Of a stretch of 64,000 nucleotides of DNA, positions 36,101-41,063 are shown in pieces. Position 1 is the stretch's first letter. Each line of letters starts with the position of its first letter. A program made the position numbers and the translations under genes. The stretch lies in contig JASSKH010000030.1 of the NCBI GenBank assembly GCA_031763025.1, positions 1,805,197 through 1,869,196 of the forward strand. Direction: 5' to 3'. The notes beneath the pieces were generated by a model that did not search any database, had not been told where the DNA came from, and saw nothing but the letters and a program-made list of their open reading frames with translations. Source of the DNA: Macrocystis pyrifera. Taxonomy: Eukaryota > Sar > Phaeophyceae > Laminariales > Laminariaceae.

Positions 36101-39058
36101 TGTTTTTGTTTGTTCTTTTGTTCGTCTGTTCATTCGTCTTGTCCTGTTGGTGTGTTCTGTAGGGAAATGGTCGAGCGGGGGGGGATATGCCTCTGTCCTT
36201 TTCAGCCAAACGCAAACGGGGGTGGCAGGGGAAATACGTACGTCCGCGGGGGTTGTCTAATATTCAATTCACTCAATATGAGGCGCTGGCATCTCGCCCA
36301 CAGTTGATGCAGGGCACGCACACCTTTCTCTTTTTCCTCCGGGCACGTTACTGGAGGATGGCGATACTATGGAGCAAGAGGGTGCCCAAGGGTCCGCCCT
36401 TTTGTCTACCGAATAAGAGGATGCAGGTGGTTTCGGAACGATCTGGTCGAGAGAGAGCCTTCCGAAAACACCATGGTTGATGAGAGAAAATGAGCGCTGA
36501 ATAGCGATGGCACCCTTTTACCTCTTTGCGGTACATCTTGGGGGGGGGGGGGTCTGCCCCCCGCAATTCTACTAACGTTAAGTATATCTCCTGTTTGACT
36601 GCTTCCTTCCCCCCCCCCCGCCCCGTGCTCCGTCCCGGCATCGTAGGGATGCGAGGGCCTGCGGTCATACGACTAGGCCATGCATGATAATTAGTGCAAC
36701 CCCCCCCCCCCTCCCCCGCCCTTGACCGAAAATATGTACCGTATTGGAGAGGTTTTAATGTCTCGCCCTAAAAATATCTGTTCTTGACAAATCTTGCCTC
36801 GGGGCATCGACATTTTCCGTAAGTCATAAATTAGTCGGCCAAAAAGTGCTACGTACCTCTATAGCCCGCGCCCGCCGCCCCTGATTTTAGTCCCCGTTTG
36901 ATACTCGTATTAGAGACCAAACAGGTACTATATTTCCGGCCAGAGTTGTATATAGAAGTATACAGCACTACTTACCCGCTAGCCTAGTTACCGCAAAAAA
37001 GAGCGATGAGTTGGCACGGGGATGCGATCGTTCTTCAACAGCGCTCGTGCTCTCGACAACAATAAGGGTGCTATTACGGGGGGCCATAGTTAATAGGACC
37101 AAATATTGTTAGTAAAAATAGGGAAAATATATAGGGTTTTGTGTATACCGTAGGTCCTACTTACTATGGTCCCCCGTAATAATAAAACTCGAACATCCTA
37201 TTTTTGGAAGGCTCTCTCTCTCGGCCAGATCTTTTCGGAAACACCTCGTTCCTTCGGAATCGGGCAAACCTGCCCACTCTGGAATGATCGAGCGCTTGAA
37301 AAAACGACCGCACTCCTGCGCGTACTCAAAGCTCTTTTTATTTACGGGGGGGGGAAAAGCCTGTTTGATGTGCAAACCTTTACCCGATGCTAATTCCAAG
37401 TAGTTGTTCTCACTTTTTAAAAAAGGATAACCGCCAACGTGGTGAATATCAAATCTTCCTCCGCCGTGCAGGACTGCCCAGGAAACTGCTCCTTCAACGG
37501 CTGGTGCTCTGTGGAGTTCCCCGTATCTCGGTGCATGTGTCACCCGGGGTACTACGGGAACGAATGCCAGCACCTGGAGTGCCTCAACAACTGCTCCTAC
37601 CCTCACGGAACTTGCGACAGCTCGACGGGACGGTGCGCGTGCGAGATGACCTACTCGCCGTACAACAACACCCGGTGAGAACATAGCTCATGGGTTTTCC
37701 TAAAACAACATGCCCCAATTCAAATTTTACCGCCGACGTTCTGCTATGCTGTGCTTGCTGTTTTCACATACAAGCCCTTTTCTTTCTGCGCAACGAAATC
37801 GACAACTACGTGTTGTACTTCATTGACAAACTTCCGAACGTAAACGGAGGCCTCTCCCCTCCACCCTCACCTCACCTCCCCTCATCCCCCCCCCCCCCCT
37901 CCTTCCCCCCCCCCCCCCCCCCGCCGCCCTCCCCCCTCCCTCTCCCCTCCCCTTTCCTCCCGCCCCCCCCTCTAAACGCCTGCGTACATATTTTCGTTGA
38001 CAAAACTCCCAACTGTAAACGGCATGCCTCCTGACTCTACAAACAGGCCATGGTACGCCTGGATGGGCGAAGACTGCTCCTTCCTGGTACCCTTCGCTTC
38101 TGCTCGGATATCCTCGCGTCCCTCCACCTTGGCGATGTGGCTAGTAGCGCCGTTGGTGGCAGCTGCGGCGGCGGCGGTGGTGTCGAGCTTCCTCCTTGGC
38201 GAAGCTGCTACCTGTTGTATCTCCACCTGCACTACTACTGCTGCTGCTGCTGCTGCTGCTACTGCTACTGCTGCTACTGCTGCTACTGCTTCTTCTGCTA
38301 CTACTACTGTTGCTTCTGCTACTACTACTGGTGCTACTGCTACTACTACTGGTGCTGGCGCGGCTGGTGCTGCTGGTGCTGTTGATGCTGGTGCTGCTAC
38401 TACTTCTTCTTCTGCTGCTGCTGCTGCTGCGACTGCTGCTGCTGCTGCTGCTGCTGCGGCTGCGACGGCTTCTACTGCTGCTACAACCGCTGCTACTACT
38501 ACTACTCCTACTGCTACTGCTACTGCTACTGCTACTGCTACTGCTACTGCTACTGCTACGGCTACGGCTACTGCTACTGCAATTGCAACTCCTACTGCTA
38601 CTGCAACCGCTTCCGCTACTGCTACTTCTACTTCTGCTGCTACTACTACGAATGCTACTGCCACTATTGGCACCGAAGATAACGATCAGCAGCACGGAAG
38701 CGGCAGCGGGAGCAGCGACCGCGGTGGGAGCGGCGGGACAAGTGGGGGGAAGGAGGGGGGCGGCGAAGGAGACGGATACTGTCTTCGTAGAAATAACCTT
38801 GCGCCGGAAGAATTCACGACTGAGTGCTGGACGGAGAACGAGTCACGCAACGCGCGTGTCGACGACGAAGCTAGAAGCAGCGGCGCCAACAGCAGCAGCA
38901 GTGGAGGCTTGCACGGGGGGGGGGCGGGGGCGGGTTTAGCGGCGGTAGTGGCGGTGGTGGTGGCGGCGGTAGGCTCCTCAACTCCGCAAAAAGAGGCGTT
39001 ACCCATGATCGCCCATCACGTGATGCTGCGGCAGTACGAGAGCAGTTGTTGGTGGTGA
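9731..39058 (+). CDS. Gene 1: 19-exon secreted/membrane kelch-repeat and EGF-like protein (whole-gene model)
   Basis: Model joins 9731-9798, 13101-13236, 14379-14641, 15345-15444, 15873-16041, 17561-17766, 19945-20075, 22299-22416, 24010-24105, 25043-25182, 26976-27084, 28902-29026, 30552-30698, 32054-32165, 33347-33462, 34380-34557, 35866-36024, 37472-37674 and 38047-39058. This totals 3588 nt, or 1195 residues plus TGA. Every junction is phase-consistent. Seen: hydrophobic leader (1-15), kelch blades with Gly-Gly doublets (about 30-680), Cys-rich EGF-like modules (about 680-870), hydrophobic segment (about 887-910), then Ala/Thr-rich sequence. Family knowledge: kelch blades form beta-propellers, and propeller plus EGF suggests an extracellular adhesion or recognition protein of attractin/MEGF8-like layout. 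Inferred: type I membrane or GPI-anchored surface protein. The ligand is unknown. Weak points are the exon 2 acceptor, the exon 5 donor, exon 14, and how much of the last exon is translated. Confidence 0.8.
11543..12830. repeat. Degenerate CCACGGCA/TGCCGCGG repeat domain with telomere-like centre
   Basis: From 11560 to 12120 the strand is built of 10-14-base units around CCACGGCAA or CATGCCGCGG. From 12170 to 12800 the same unit runs in opposite orientation (CTTGCCGCGGGT). CACTATTTG-type ends occur at 11548 and 11909 and inverted at 12272-12290. Protein-like frames here (His/Gly/Arg-rich) are composition artefacts. Within intron 1 of gene 1. Confidence 0.7.
12131..12166. repeat. Interstitial telomere-like (GGTTAG)n
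   Basis: Four perfect tandem TTAGGG units (GGGGTTAGGGTTAGGGTTAG and on), at the switch point of the inverted repeat domain. Confidence 0.8.
13101..13236 (+). CDS. Gene 1 exon 2: first kelch blade
   Basis: The reading frame gives a Gly-rich lead-in and then GRIGHSMVLAANDTRVVMFG plus a second Gly, the classic kelch pattern R-x-G-H-S...V-M-F-G-G. It is followed by RDNEVVRQHIPRTYE and donor GAG|GTGCGC in phase 0. The acceptor (GAGCAG|AGAC) lacks a good pyrimidine tract, so the 5' edge is less sure than the domain call. An in-frame TGA lies just upstream and limits the exon. Confidence 0.75.
13508..13550 (+). other. Possible alternative gene 1 exon
   Basis: Acceptor GGGTTACAG|GTTGG and donor ACTC|GTGAAC enclose an open 43-nt frame, VGGTPCETHSTDHT. 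Together with 14208-14293 it adds a multiple of three (129 nt) between exons 2 and 3 and so keeps frame. Direct splicing of exon 2 to exon 3 gives a more natural kelch sequence, so this is an alternative or cryptic exon only. Confidence 0.2.
13695..13775. mobile_element. Hairpin MITE of the CTGCAGTCC family, decayed
   Basis: TATCTAAAACTGGAGCCACA, TTTTGGCGACAAACACCTTG and GGTGAAGGGTTA retain the family pattern with many substitutions. In intron 2 of gene 1. Confidence 0.4.
14208..14293 (+). other. Possible alternative gene 1 exon
   Basis: Open frame containing MMNGILLRSTPWKEPELLLL, ending at a strong donor (GGT|GTAAGT) that is phase-compatible with exon 3. It needs a weak acceptor (TTCGAG|CAAC) and must be used with 13508-13550 to keep phase. 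It shows no kelch pattern. Treat as cryptic unless RNA supports it. Confidence 0.2.
14379..14641 (+). CDS. Gene 1 exon 3: kelch strand with Thr/Ser tract
   Basis: Begins at GAAGCAG|GTAACT and ends at CACGAG|GTATAC, phase 0 to phase 2. Reads TRTDGTLEFVSYDEKIVLDC, then a run of about 10 Thr from an (ACC)n microsatellite, a Ser/Asn-rich loop, then YYNDVWEYDLNC, a typical kelch 'ND-W-YD' strand. The homopolymeric insert lies in what should be a surface loop between beta strands, so it is tolerable but probably length-variable. Confidence 0.75.
14985..15145. repeat. Tandem ~34-bp repeat
   Basis: About five units of CATTTCGCGCATGCTATCGG-like sequence. The array is framed by two direct copies of ATGCTATCGGTACTGCTATC...GTTGACGAAGG (14891-14938 and 15241-15288). 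In intron 3 of gene 1. Confidence 0.7.
15345..15444 (+). CDS. Gene 1 exon 4 (followed by a GC-AG intron)
   Basis: Acceptor TTGGCACAG|ATAC continues the frame of exon 3 and reads YADGPCEATGWTVLHKGARH and on to GTEICK. The exon ends at AAG|GCAAGC, a GC-type donor. The next GT donor candidate (near 15470) would break phase with exon 5, which supports the GC site. Cys residues suggest a disulfide-bonded loop on the propeller. Confidence 0.7.
15873..16041 (+). CDS. Gene 1 exon 5: second kelch blade
   Basis: Acceptor CTATCAG|GTCCCG. Reads RWRQGAALFDDNTMIVYGGY followed by a Cys pair and DDVWSFDLRDNTWMEIYPLG, a complete kelch motif with the Gly-Gly doublet and W-x(6)-W spacing. The donor GAAG|GTTCGA is weak, but it is the only one nearby whose phase (1) matches exon 6, and the join gives a sensible Gly-Glu-Gly turn. 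Confidence 0.8.
16114..16218. mobile_element. MITE family 1, 105 bp, intact ends
   Basis: TTACGGGGGTCCATAGTTAA to TTAACTATGGACCCCCGTAA, flanked by TA on both sides. In intron 5 of gene 1, 72 bases after the exon 5 donor. Confidence 0.8.
17187..17291. mobile_element. MITE family 1, 105 bp, intact ends
   Basis: Same ends and TA flanks as the copy at 16114, and almost identical in sequence. Also in intron 5 of gene 1. Confidence 0.8.
17395..17480 (+). mobile_element. LINE 3'-end fragment
   Basis: About 85 bases matching the LINE 3' terminus: GGTGCTCCGTCTCGGAAGGG, then GGTC repeats and AATGAGTACGCCC. It lies immediately before gene 1 exon 6, so the insertion has supplied the distal part of intron 5. 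Confidence 0.7.
17561..17766 (+). CDS. Gene 1 exon 6: third kelch blade
   Basis: Acceptor CGCGTCCCAG|GCGAG. Reads GPGKRWKFSIAYDGLSMMVF, then Gly-Gly, a loop, and YLQDLWVYTKTQLGEDEQ, ending at CAG|GTATTT in phase 0. Pattern R...Y-D...M-V-F-G-G...L-x-D-L-W-V-Y matches a kelch blade. A truncated LINE 3' end (17395-17480) lies just upstream in the intron. Confidence 0.8.
17890..19265 (-). mobile_element. 5'-truncated non-LTR retrotransposon (LINE), RT C-terminal part, poly(C) tail
   Basis: Minus-strand translation includes DQYTYLGVEISKDCSWDTHI and MNVIVPKLEYAGEVWEGNAK, which match the region after the palm domain of jockey/RTE/CR1-type reverse transcriptases. It continues with a Cys-containing C-terminus (CPCGKAIESRT). 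A stop/frameshift near 18230-18240 interrupts the frame, and a 45-base A-rich run (T on plus, 18449-18488) encodes poly-Lys absent from the other copies. The 3' end finishes GAGTACG then C-run (G-run on plus, 17875-17904). Lies antisense in intron 6 of gene 1. Non-functional remnant. Confidence 0.8.
19275..19345 (-). mobile_element. 3' tail of the structured retroelement (reverse)
   Basis: G-run, then GTACTCCTTATCATGCATGA, CCGTAGTCGTATGACCATAG and ACCCTCGCATCC. It abuts the 5' truncation point of the LINE at 19265. Confidence 0.55.
19570..19645 (-). mobile_element. 3' tail of the structured retroelement (reverse)
   Basis: GGTGTACTCATGTTCATGCG, TAGTCGTATGACCACAGACC, CTCGCATCCC. A GGGA-rich simple repeat separates it from the copy at 19275-19345. 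Confidence 0.55.
19746..19774. repeat. Poly(G) run of about 29
   Basis: Uninterrupted G-run preceded by ATGATA, in intron 6 of gene 1. It may be the C-tail of a lost retroelement on the minus strand. Confidence 0.8.
19945..20075 (+). CDS. Gene 1 exon 7: inter-blade segment
   Basis: Acceptor GTGCACAG|GTGCCC, phase 0. Reads VPTASEGYGNWTQPAEKQYC and continues through an acidic stretch to LCEVRWPQG, ending GAAG|GTGAGC in phase 2. Trp-rich strand and paired Cys fit a loop between blades three and four. Flanked by a poly(G) run (19746-19774) and a GAT microsatellite in the introns. Confidence 0.75.
20127..20375. repeat. (GAT)n microsatellite
   Basis: Long GAT/GGT run in intron 7 of gene 1, 50 bases after the exon 7 donor. 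Confidence 0.9.
21408..21512. mobile_element. MITE family 1, 105 bp, intact ends
   Basis: TTACGGGGGTCCATAGTTAA to GTTAACTATGGACCCCCGTA plus A, with TA flanks. In intron 7 of gene 1. Confidence 0.8.
21746..21822 (+). other. tRNA-like sequence (pseudogene or SINE head)
   Basis: TCGCCCC at the start can pair with GTGGCGA at the end (6 of 7), a short D-arm is possible (GGG...CCC), and the B-box GAGTTCGAATCCC is good. T-stem pairing is poor and the anticodon arm is not canonical. Resembles the sequence at 7334-7418. Confidence 0.3.
22299..22416 (+). CDS. Gene 1 exon 8: fourth kelch blade
   Basis: Acceptor GGTTTCAG|AGCC, donor ACC|GTAAGT. The spliced frame reads GRAGHATAWDEERGGMWLHG and a second Gly, then YTTFFPYISSDGAGSDFGTT. 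R-x-G-H-A-T...W-L-H-G-G is a textbook kelch start, and the Arg codon is created exactly by the exon 7/8 junction. Confidence 0.8.
22975..23375. repeat. Two diverged direct copies of a ~150-bp unit
   Basis: CTCCCACCGAAAACGCGACA...CCTACACTA near 23020-23140 recurs as CTCCCACCGTAAACACGCCA...CCTACACTA near 23230-23365. A reverse fragment (TAGGGGGCGGTCAGTCGAGG) is at 25700-25745. All lie in gene 1 introns. Confidence 0.55.
24010..24105 (+). CDS. Gene 1 exon 9: kelch strand
   Basis: Acceptor ATGTCCAG|GCGCTG after a long pyrimidine-rich intron end, donor GAG|GTGTGT. Phase 0 at both ends, 32 codons. Reads YPYFLSDIWFFNRTSGQWTE, the 'L-S-D-I-W-F-F-N...W-T-E' closing strands of blade four. A tRNA-like SINE fragment follows at once in the intron. 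Confidence 0.8.
24118..24190 (+). mobile_element. tRNA-derived SINE head fragment in gene 1 intron 9
   Basis: GGATTGGGTAATCGATCGAT, CTTTTACCCCTATAAGCTCA, GTAGGTAACACCC. It begins 13 bases after the exon 9 donor. Confidence 0.45.
25043..25182 (+). CDS. Gene 1 exon 10: fifth kelch blade
   Basis: Acceptor TTGGCCGCAG|GTCTCC, donor GAG|GTTTGT, phase 0 to 2. Reads PRMDHTLVKVDHLLVVFGGY and YDDTWFFNTST. Complete kelch signature including Gly-Gly and D-x-W-F-F-N, and one of the clearest domain matches in the window. Confidence 0.85.
26976..27084 (+). CDS. Gene 1 exon 11
   Basis: Acceptor GGCTTGCAG|CTTCTG completes a Ser codon from exon 10. Reads FWLEKTTHMHPVYPTNCTDD and on to CTELLWPK, donor AAG|GTCGGT in phase 0. 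Contains two potential N-glycosylation sites (NCT). It probably forms the last strand of blade five and a following loop. Confidence 0.75.
28437..28541. mobile_element. MITE family 1, 105 bp, intact ends
   Basis: TTACGGGGGTCCATAGTAAA to ATTAACTATGGACCCCCGTA plus A, TA flanks, core in the other orientation. In intron 11 of gene 1. Confidence 0.8.
28902..29026 (+). CDS. Gene 1 exon 12
   Basis: There is no ATG in this frame, so it is easy to miss. Acceptor TGGTGCAG|GACCTG and donor TCAAG|GTGACA bound an open frame DLERDSTAPWGPLEYKNQDS continuing to HARGDIGS. Its phases (0 in, 2 out) match both neighbours exactly. No recognised domain; polar, probably a surface insertion between blades. Confidence 0.65.
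29224..29357. repeat. Two tandem ~66-bp copies resembling the exon 13 acceptor region
   Basis: AATAAACGCCTACTTCAATA...GATTCCCAGGGAAGA and AATAAGCGCCTATTTCAACA...GATTCCCAGGCAAGA. Compare the true acceptor context, which ends TCGCTCGCAGGGAAGA. Confidence 0.6.
29764..30112. repeat. (ATC)n microsatellite
   Basis: About 350 bases of ATC with GTC and ACC variants, inside the duplicated block of intron 12. Confidence 0.9.
30305..30490. repeat. (ATC)n microsatellite, second block
   Basis: Shorter ATC array following the second copy of the intron 12 duplication. Confidence 0.85.
30552..30698 (+). CDS. Gene 1 exon 13
   Basis: Acceptor GCTCGCAG|GGAAG, donor ACCAG|GTAGGC. Reads EDVTSGDPLPPYMATAPRQY and later HNALLHEWCTSVKGEPT. 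No recognised motif beyond context. Both edges are odd: decayed copies of the acceptor and exon start occur upstream (29224-30190), and a minisatellite of donor-like GTAGGC units begins exactly at the 3' edge (30699-31070). Confidence 0.65.
30699..31070. repeat. Minisatellite made of donor-like GTAGGC units
   Basis: About 15 units of ~25 bases, GTAGGCATGTTTTCTATTCG plus G-run. The first base of the array is the first base of intron 13, so the splice donor is the first unit. Confidence 0.8.
31190..31294. mobile_element. MITE family 1
   Basis: TTACAGGGGGCCATAGTAGA to TACCGTGGTCCCCCTTAA. 105 bp, ends slightly diverged. In intron 13 of gene 1. Confidence 0.65.
31540..31622 (+). mobile_element. 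3' fragment of the structured retroelement
   Basis: Only the tail is present: GATGCGAGGGTCTAACGTCG, GACTACGGCCATGCATGACA, TTAGTACCCCCCCCC. The next copy begins at the end of its C-run. Confidence 0.55.
31622..31895 (+). mobile_element. Structured non-autonomous retroelement copy
   Basis: Begins near GACGCTGCCATCCATAAGCA, carries CTTCATGCGACTCGCC and GGTGAAAACCCGACGTGCCC, and ends ATATCGAGTACAATCCCC. In intron 13 of gene 1, directly after another truncated copy. Confidence 0.65.
32054..32165 (+). CDS. Gene 1 exon 14: start of sixth kelch blade
   Basis: Acceptor CATCTCGCAG|CCGAGG and donor GCACAG|GTGCGC, phase 2 in and 0 out. The frame ends RGHRSDAQ and with exon 15 gives the 20-residue spacing from Arg to Gly-Gly seen in the blades of exons 2 and 8. 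An earlier acceptor at 32028 opens another frame (GWDGCRDRQDGREDLNQGLM), but that breaks phase with exon 15. A decayed copy of this exon's 3' end lies at 32290-32400. Confidence 0.55.
32290..32400 (+). pseudogene. Decayed duplicate of gene 1 exon 14 3' half
   Basis: GGCGGTCGAGAAATATCTGA...GGCCTCGTGTTGGAACACCC...GGCATCGTTCCGACGCCCAG aligns to exon 14 (GGACGGCCGAGAAGACCTCA...). The donor is destroyed (CAG|CTGCGA instead of CAG|GTGCGC), and a 4-base length change shifts the frame. Confidence 0.65.
32425..32640. repeat. Minisatellite of ATGTGTGTCAACC units
   Basis: About 12 units of 13-20 bases in intron 14 of gene 1, directly after the decayed exon copy. Confidence 0.75.
33347..33462 (+). CDS. 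Gene 1 exon 15: sixth kelch blade
   Basis: Acceptor GCCTCTCAG|GCGGTG, donor TTTCTG|GTGCGG, phase 0 to 2. Reads AVYSKTHAMVLMYGGQGYSD and later SVLSDFW, with the Trp completed by the first base of exon 16. Good kelch signature. Confidence 0.8.
33590..33735 (+). mobile_element. Two tandem LINE 3'-end fragments
   Basis: Two consecutive copies of the LINE terminus (CGTCTCGAAAGGGATGCGT followed by the ATGACTAAGGCAAGC region). One ends in TTAGTACGCCCCCC near 33665 and the other in TTAGTACGCCCGCCC near 33735. Located in intron 15 of gene 1. Confidence 0.65.
33757..34250 (+). mobile_element. Structured non-autonomous retroelement with LINE-like 3' end (long copy)
   Basis: Starts CGCCTCTCACTGCGTGAGCT and passes through a hairpin-rich body (AATCCGCC...GGCGG-type stem, GCGCTTCGCGC stem, GTCGG...CCGAC stem). 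It ends with GTGCTCCGTCCC...GGGATGC...ACGACTACGGCC...GAGTACA and poly(C). Matches 43700-44145 over its whole length. Encodes no protein. Lies in intron 15 of gene 1, and its 5' part holds the cryptic exon at 33856-33908. Confidence 0.7.
34380..34557 (+). CDS. Gene 1 exon 16: EGF-like module (followed by a GC-AG intron)
   Basis: Acceptor ATGGGCAG|GACG completes Trp from exon 15. Reads DCSSNCSFHGDCSYGYCSCH, then EGYYGLDCS, an EGF-like C-x3-C-x5-C-x4-C-x-C-x8-C pattern, followed by a further Cys cluster to HCCQ. Donor CCAG|GCAAGT is a near-consensus GC donor, and phase 0 joins exon 17 exactly. An alternative acceptor at 34397 would fit the repeat-derived cryptic exon at 33856-33908. Confidence 0.8.
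34600..34665 (-). mobile_element. 3' fragment of the structured retroelement (reverse)
   Basis: G-run then GTGTACTCGATAGG...GCATGGCCGTAGTCGTATGA, the reverse complement of the family tail, with two GTACTCGAT ends in tandem. In intron 16 of gene 1. Confidence 0.55.
34765..35010 (-). mobile_element. Structured retroelement copy (reverse)
   Basis: Poly(G), then the reverse complement of the family: CCATAGACCCTCTCATTCCT, TTTTTCACCGATTAGCGGC, CTTGCACCAAGCGCAAAGCC, GGTGAGCTGCATCCTACTCA, ending at the 5' boundary CATATGGATGACAAC. More diverged than most copies. Confidence 0.65.
35297..35401. mobile_element. MITE family 1
   Basis: TTGCGGGGGACCATAGTAAA to ATTAACTATGGACCCCCGCA plus A, with TA flanks. 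The matching G/C changes at both ends keep the terminal repeats paired. Intron 16 of gene 1. Confidence 0.75.
35505..35775. repeat. Minisatellite of GTCGGTA-ACCATC units
   Basis: Imperfect tandem units (ACCGTCGGTAACCATCGGTA and variants) in intron 16 of gene 1, ending about 90 bases before exon 17. Confidence 0.75.
35866..36024 (+). CDS. Gene 1 exon 17: EGF-like module
   Basis: Acceptor ACACACAG|GCCGG, donor AAG|GTCTGT, 53 codons, phase 0 at both ends. Ends GICDGFGTCQCSPPFIGDDC, a compact EGF-like half with Cys spacing C-x5-C-x-C-x8-C. The first half is charged and contains a single Cys. Confidence 0.8.
36620..36715 (+). mobile_element. 3' fragment of the structured retroelement
   Basis: CCGTGCTCCGTCCCGGCATC, GGGATGCGAGGGCCTGCGGT, CCATGCATGATAATTAGTGC, then C-run. 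In intron 17 of gene 1. Confidence 0.6.
37074..37179. mobile_element. MITE family 1
   Basis: TTACGGGGGGCCATAGTTAA to CTTACTATGGTCCCCCGTAA, TA flanks, 106 bp. Intron 17 of gene 1. Confidence 0.75.
37472..37674 (+). CDS. Gene 1 exon 18: two EGF-like modules
   Basis: Acceptor GCCGTGCAG|GACTGC, donor CCCG|GTGAGA. Reads DCPGNCSFNGWCSVEFPVSR, then CMCHPGYYGNEC, and NNCSYPHGTCDSSTGRCACE. Two EGF-like/tenascin-type repeats with conserved Gly-Tyr-Tyr-Gly. Highly similar to exon 16, so these modules probably arose by exon duplication. Confidence 0.85.
38047..39058 (+). CDS. Gene 1 exon 19: membrane segment and Ala/Thr-rich tail
   Basis: Acceptor TACAAACAG|GCC completes an Arg codon. Reads PWYAWMGEDCSFLVPFASA, a short linker, then a hydrophobic stretch of about 24 residues beginning LAMWLVAPLVAAAAAAVV. 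After this come about 150 residues of Ala/Thr from a CTG/CTA/CTT microsatellite (38215-38660), a Gly/Ser-rich part, and TGA at 39056-39058. The hydrophobic stretch may be a transmembrane helix or a GPI signal. An unusually long open frame over a microsatellite is not proof of translation. Confidence 0.55.
38215..38660. repeat. CTG/CTA microsatellite inside the last exon of gene 1
   Basis: Mixed CTG, CTA and CTT triplets in phase with the gene 1 frame, giving Ala/Thr. The opposite strand is also open (Val/Ala-rich). Confidence 0.85.
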
Positions 39059-39269
39059 GCGGCGAGGCTTGCGAGGCGTCGTCGTCGTCGGGGAGGGAAA
39101 CGACGATGACGCAACGGTGGTGGCATTGATGTGACGTTGTCGGATAAAAATGTTGCTGTTCGTGCGAACGTATTCCACAGAGTGGTTCGCAACCGTAGCC
39201 TTGGCTAGTCGCTCACCTGCGAATGTTTTCGTCATAGTAATCACACAGAACCAAATATATGATGTTTGT

Positions 39270-39450
39270 TATAAGGACTACTCTGAGCTGGGTAATCGAC
39301 CGGTATTTTACCTGTATAGCTACAGTAGCTCAGTAGGGAACACTTTCACATTTGGCGTCGTCGGCAGGACACACGGGGTTCGAATCTCACTTCGAACGTT
39401 TCTTTTCTAGAAACGCTTGCGCGTGTGTCCCTAAAAACTTATCTCCCCAG
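39270..39450 (+). mobile_element. tRNA-derived SINE copy
   Basis: Has a pol III A-box-like TAGCTCAGTAGGGAACAC and B-box-like GGGGTTCGAATCTCACTTCG about 50 bases apart, preceded by GGGTAATCGACCGGTATTTT and followed by a shared tail (GAAACGCTTGCGCGTGTGTC). Immediately downstream of gene 1. Confidence 0.6.
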
Positions 39451-41063
39451 GCATTTGAACATCGTCTCCCTCTTTTGTGAAATTAATGAATCTACACTGC
39501 GTACAACTACGTAGGTCAAGTCACTGATTCATTAATTTCATCCACCTCCATAACCCGTAATTTAATACCTAGTATTAATAAAACAGTTTACTTTCTTGCA
39601 GGTTTGCTTGGTTTATTGAGGTGAGGGGTTATTTGACAAGCTACATATATATGTGCTGTAAAGAATCGCCTGGGCTAACACCCCAGTCTCGATCTAAACC
39701 CCCTCTCGTCTTTTTCCCTGAGTATAGTGTCGGGATTTTCGATATCGTTTCCTAAGAATAATTCAAGCATACCGTATCTACTACTGCTGTAGACTGTATA
39801 CTGGTACGTAATTGAAGACATTGCTTCATTAATGTCACCACATATATATATATATATATTTACATATATGGAGGGTGTCTCCGTTGCAGGTGTCGGCCTT
39901 ATCTTCGTCTTGGACAGGGTTGGCCGAGGCCTTGACGTGCACGTTTTCTTTCGTGATATGTGGCAAGGAGGTGCCTCCACAAGCCTCCCTCGCGTCTCGC
40001 AAGGAGAGAACTTATAGGAATTGTGAGAGTGCGGGTCCTTCTCCGAAGGACCCTTTTCTCCCTGGCGCGTTCGGACTTCATGGCCCGAACGTCAACCATT
40101 ATGAAGGTCCATCAGTGATGGCGGATCTCATAGACCGGACGTTGGTTAACGTATCTTCATGGTTGGCATTTGTGATCGGAGATTGACGGTATCTACGTAC
40201 CCTGTCCTCCACATATATATATATATATTTATATATATATCCACCTAGCTACCAGGTATATATTTTCTAAAAACAAAGCAATCGATGTATCGTACTGCTT
40301 ACTGGTGTTCATCGAATGTCGAGCTTTCGACATATTGTATCCAACGCGTTTTGACCTCCGCCCCCTGGCACTCCCCTCAGTTCAGGTGCTGATGATGCCG
40401 GTTTCGAGGTATCGAGGATCGAAACTGTTGTATCGATTTTTCTTCTTCGTTTGTCGTTAAGATCAGGTGTCGGGACACTTTGTGTCCCTGGACAGATATG
40501 CCTATTAAGCTGGTACTCATTGGTACTCACGTGCGTTGTTTGCTCAAAGATGGAAGAAGAGCAGCTTTATTCCTTGCGTGCACGCGAAGACTGAGAGCCA
40601 AGCCCGTGCCTCGCTGGGAAAACCCCTGGTTTTCCATCTAAGATGCGCCTCCCAAGTACTACAACTACGATCCCAGTACTTGAACCTAGGTAATTACCGG
40701 GCTTGCAGCCTCATTCAAGGCAGTATCATAACATTGTGGAACGTCGATACAGTATTATTATTATTATTATTGTGCTGGCCTTCTGTCAAAATAGCGTAGA
40801 TGCCATTCCTATATAAACCAAATATCCTTCCGTATCTCAATAGTATACCTCATACACTATGATTTACTTTTTCGTTTTTTTTTCTCTTTCCTTTAGTTTT
40901 ATGTCCGCTTGTGTTTTCTCTCTCCTGTCTACATTCGTGTATCAGATCCGGGGTCACAAAGCAGCAATAGGCTCTTTCTTTTCCCCCCTCCCCACCACGG
41001 TTCGTGGCTTGCTTTTTTTTATCGCGAGAATAAGACTTACAGCCTTTCTTCCCTCGTCGACTA

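Noticed and set aside
37972..38695. Val/Ala-rich and Ser-rich minus-strand ORFs opposite the last exon of gene 1
   Set aside because: They mirror the CTG/CTA microsatellite. Only the plus frame is joined in phase to an upstream exon series.
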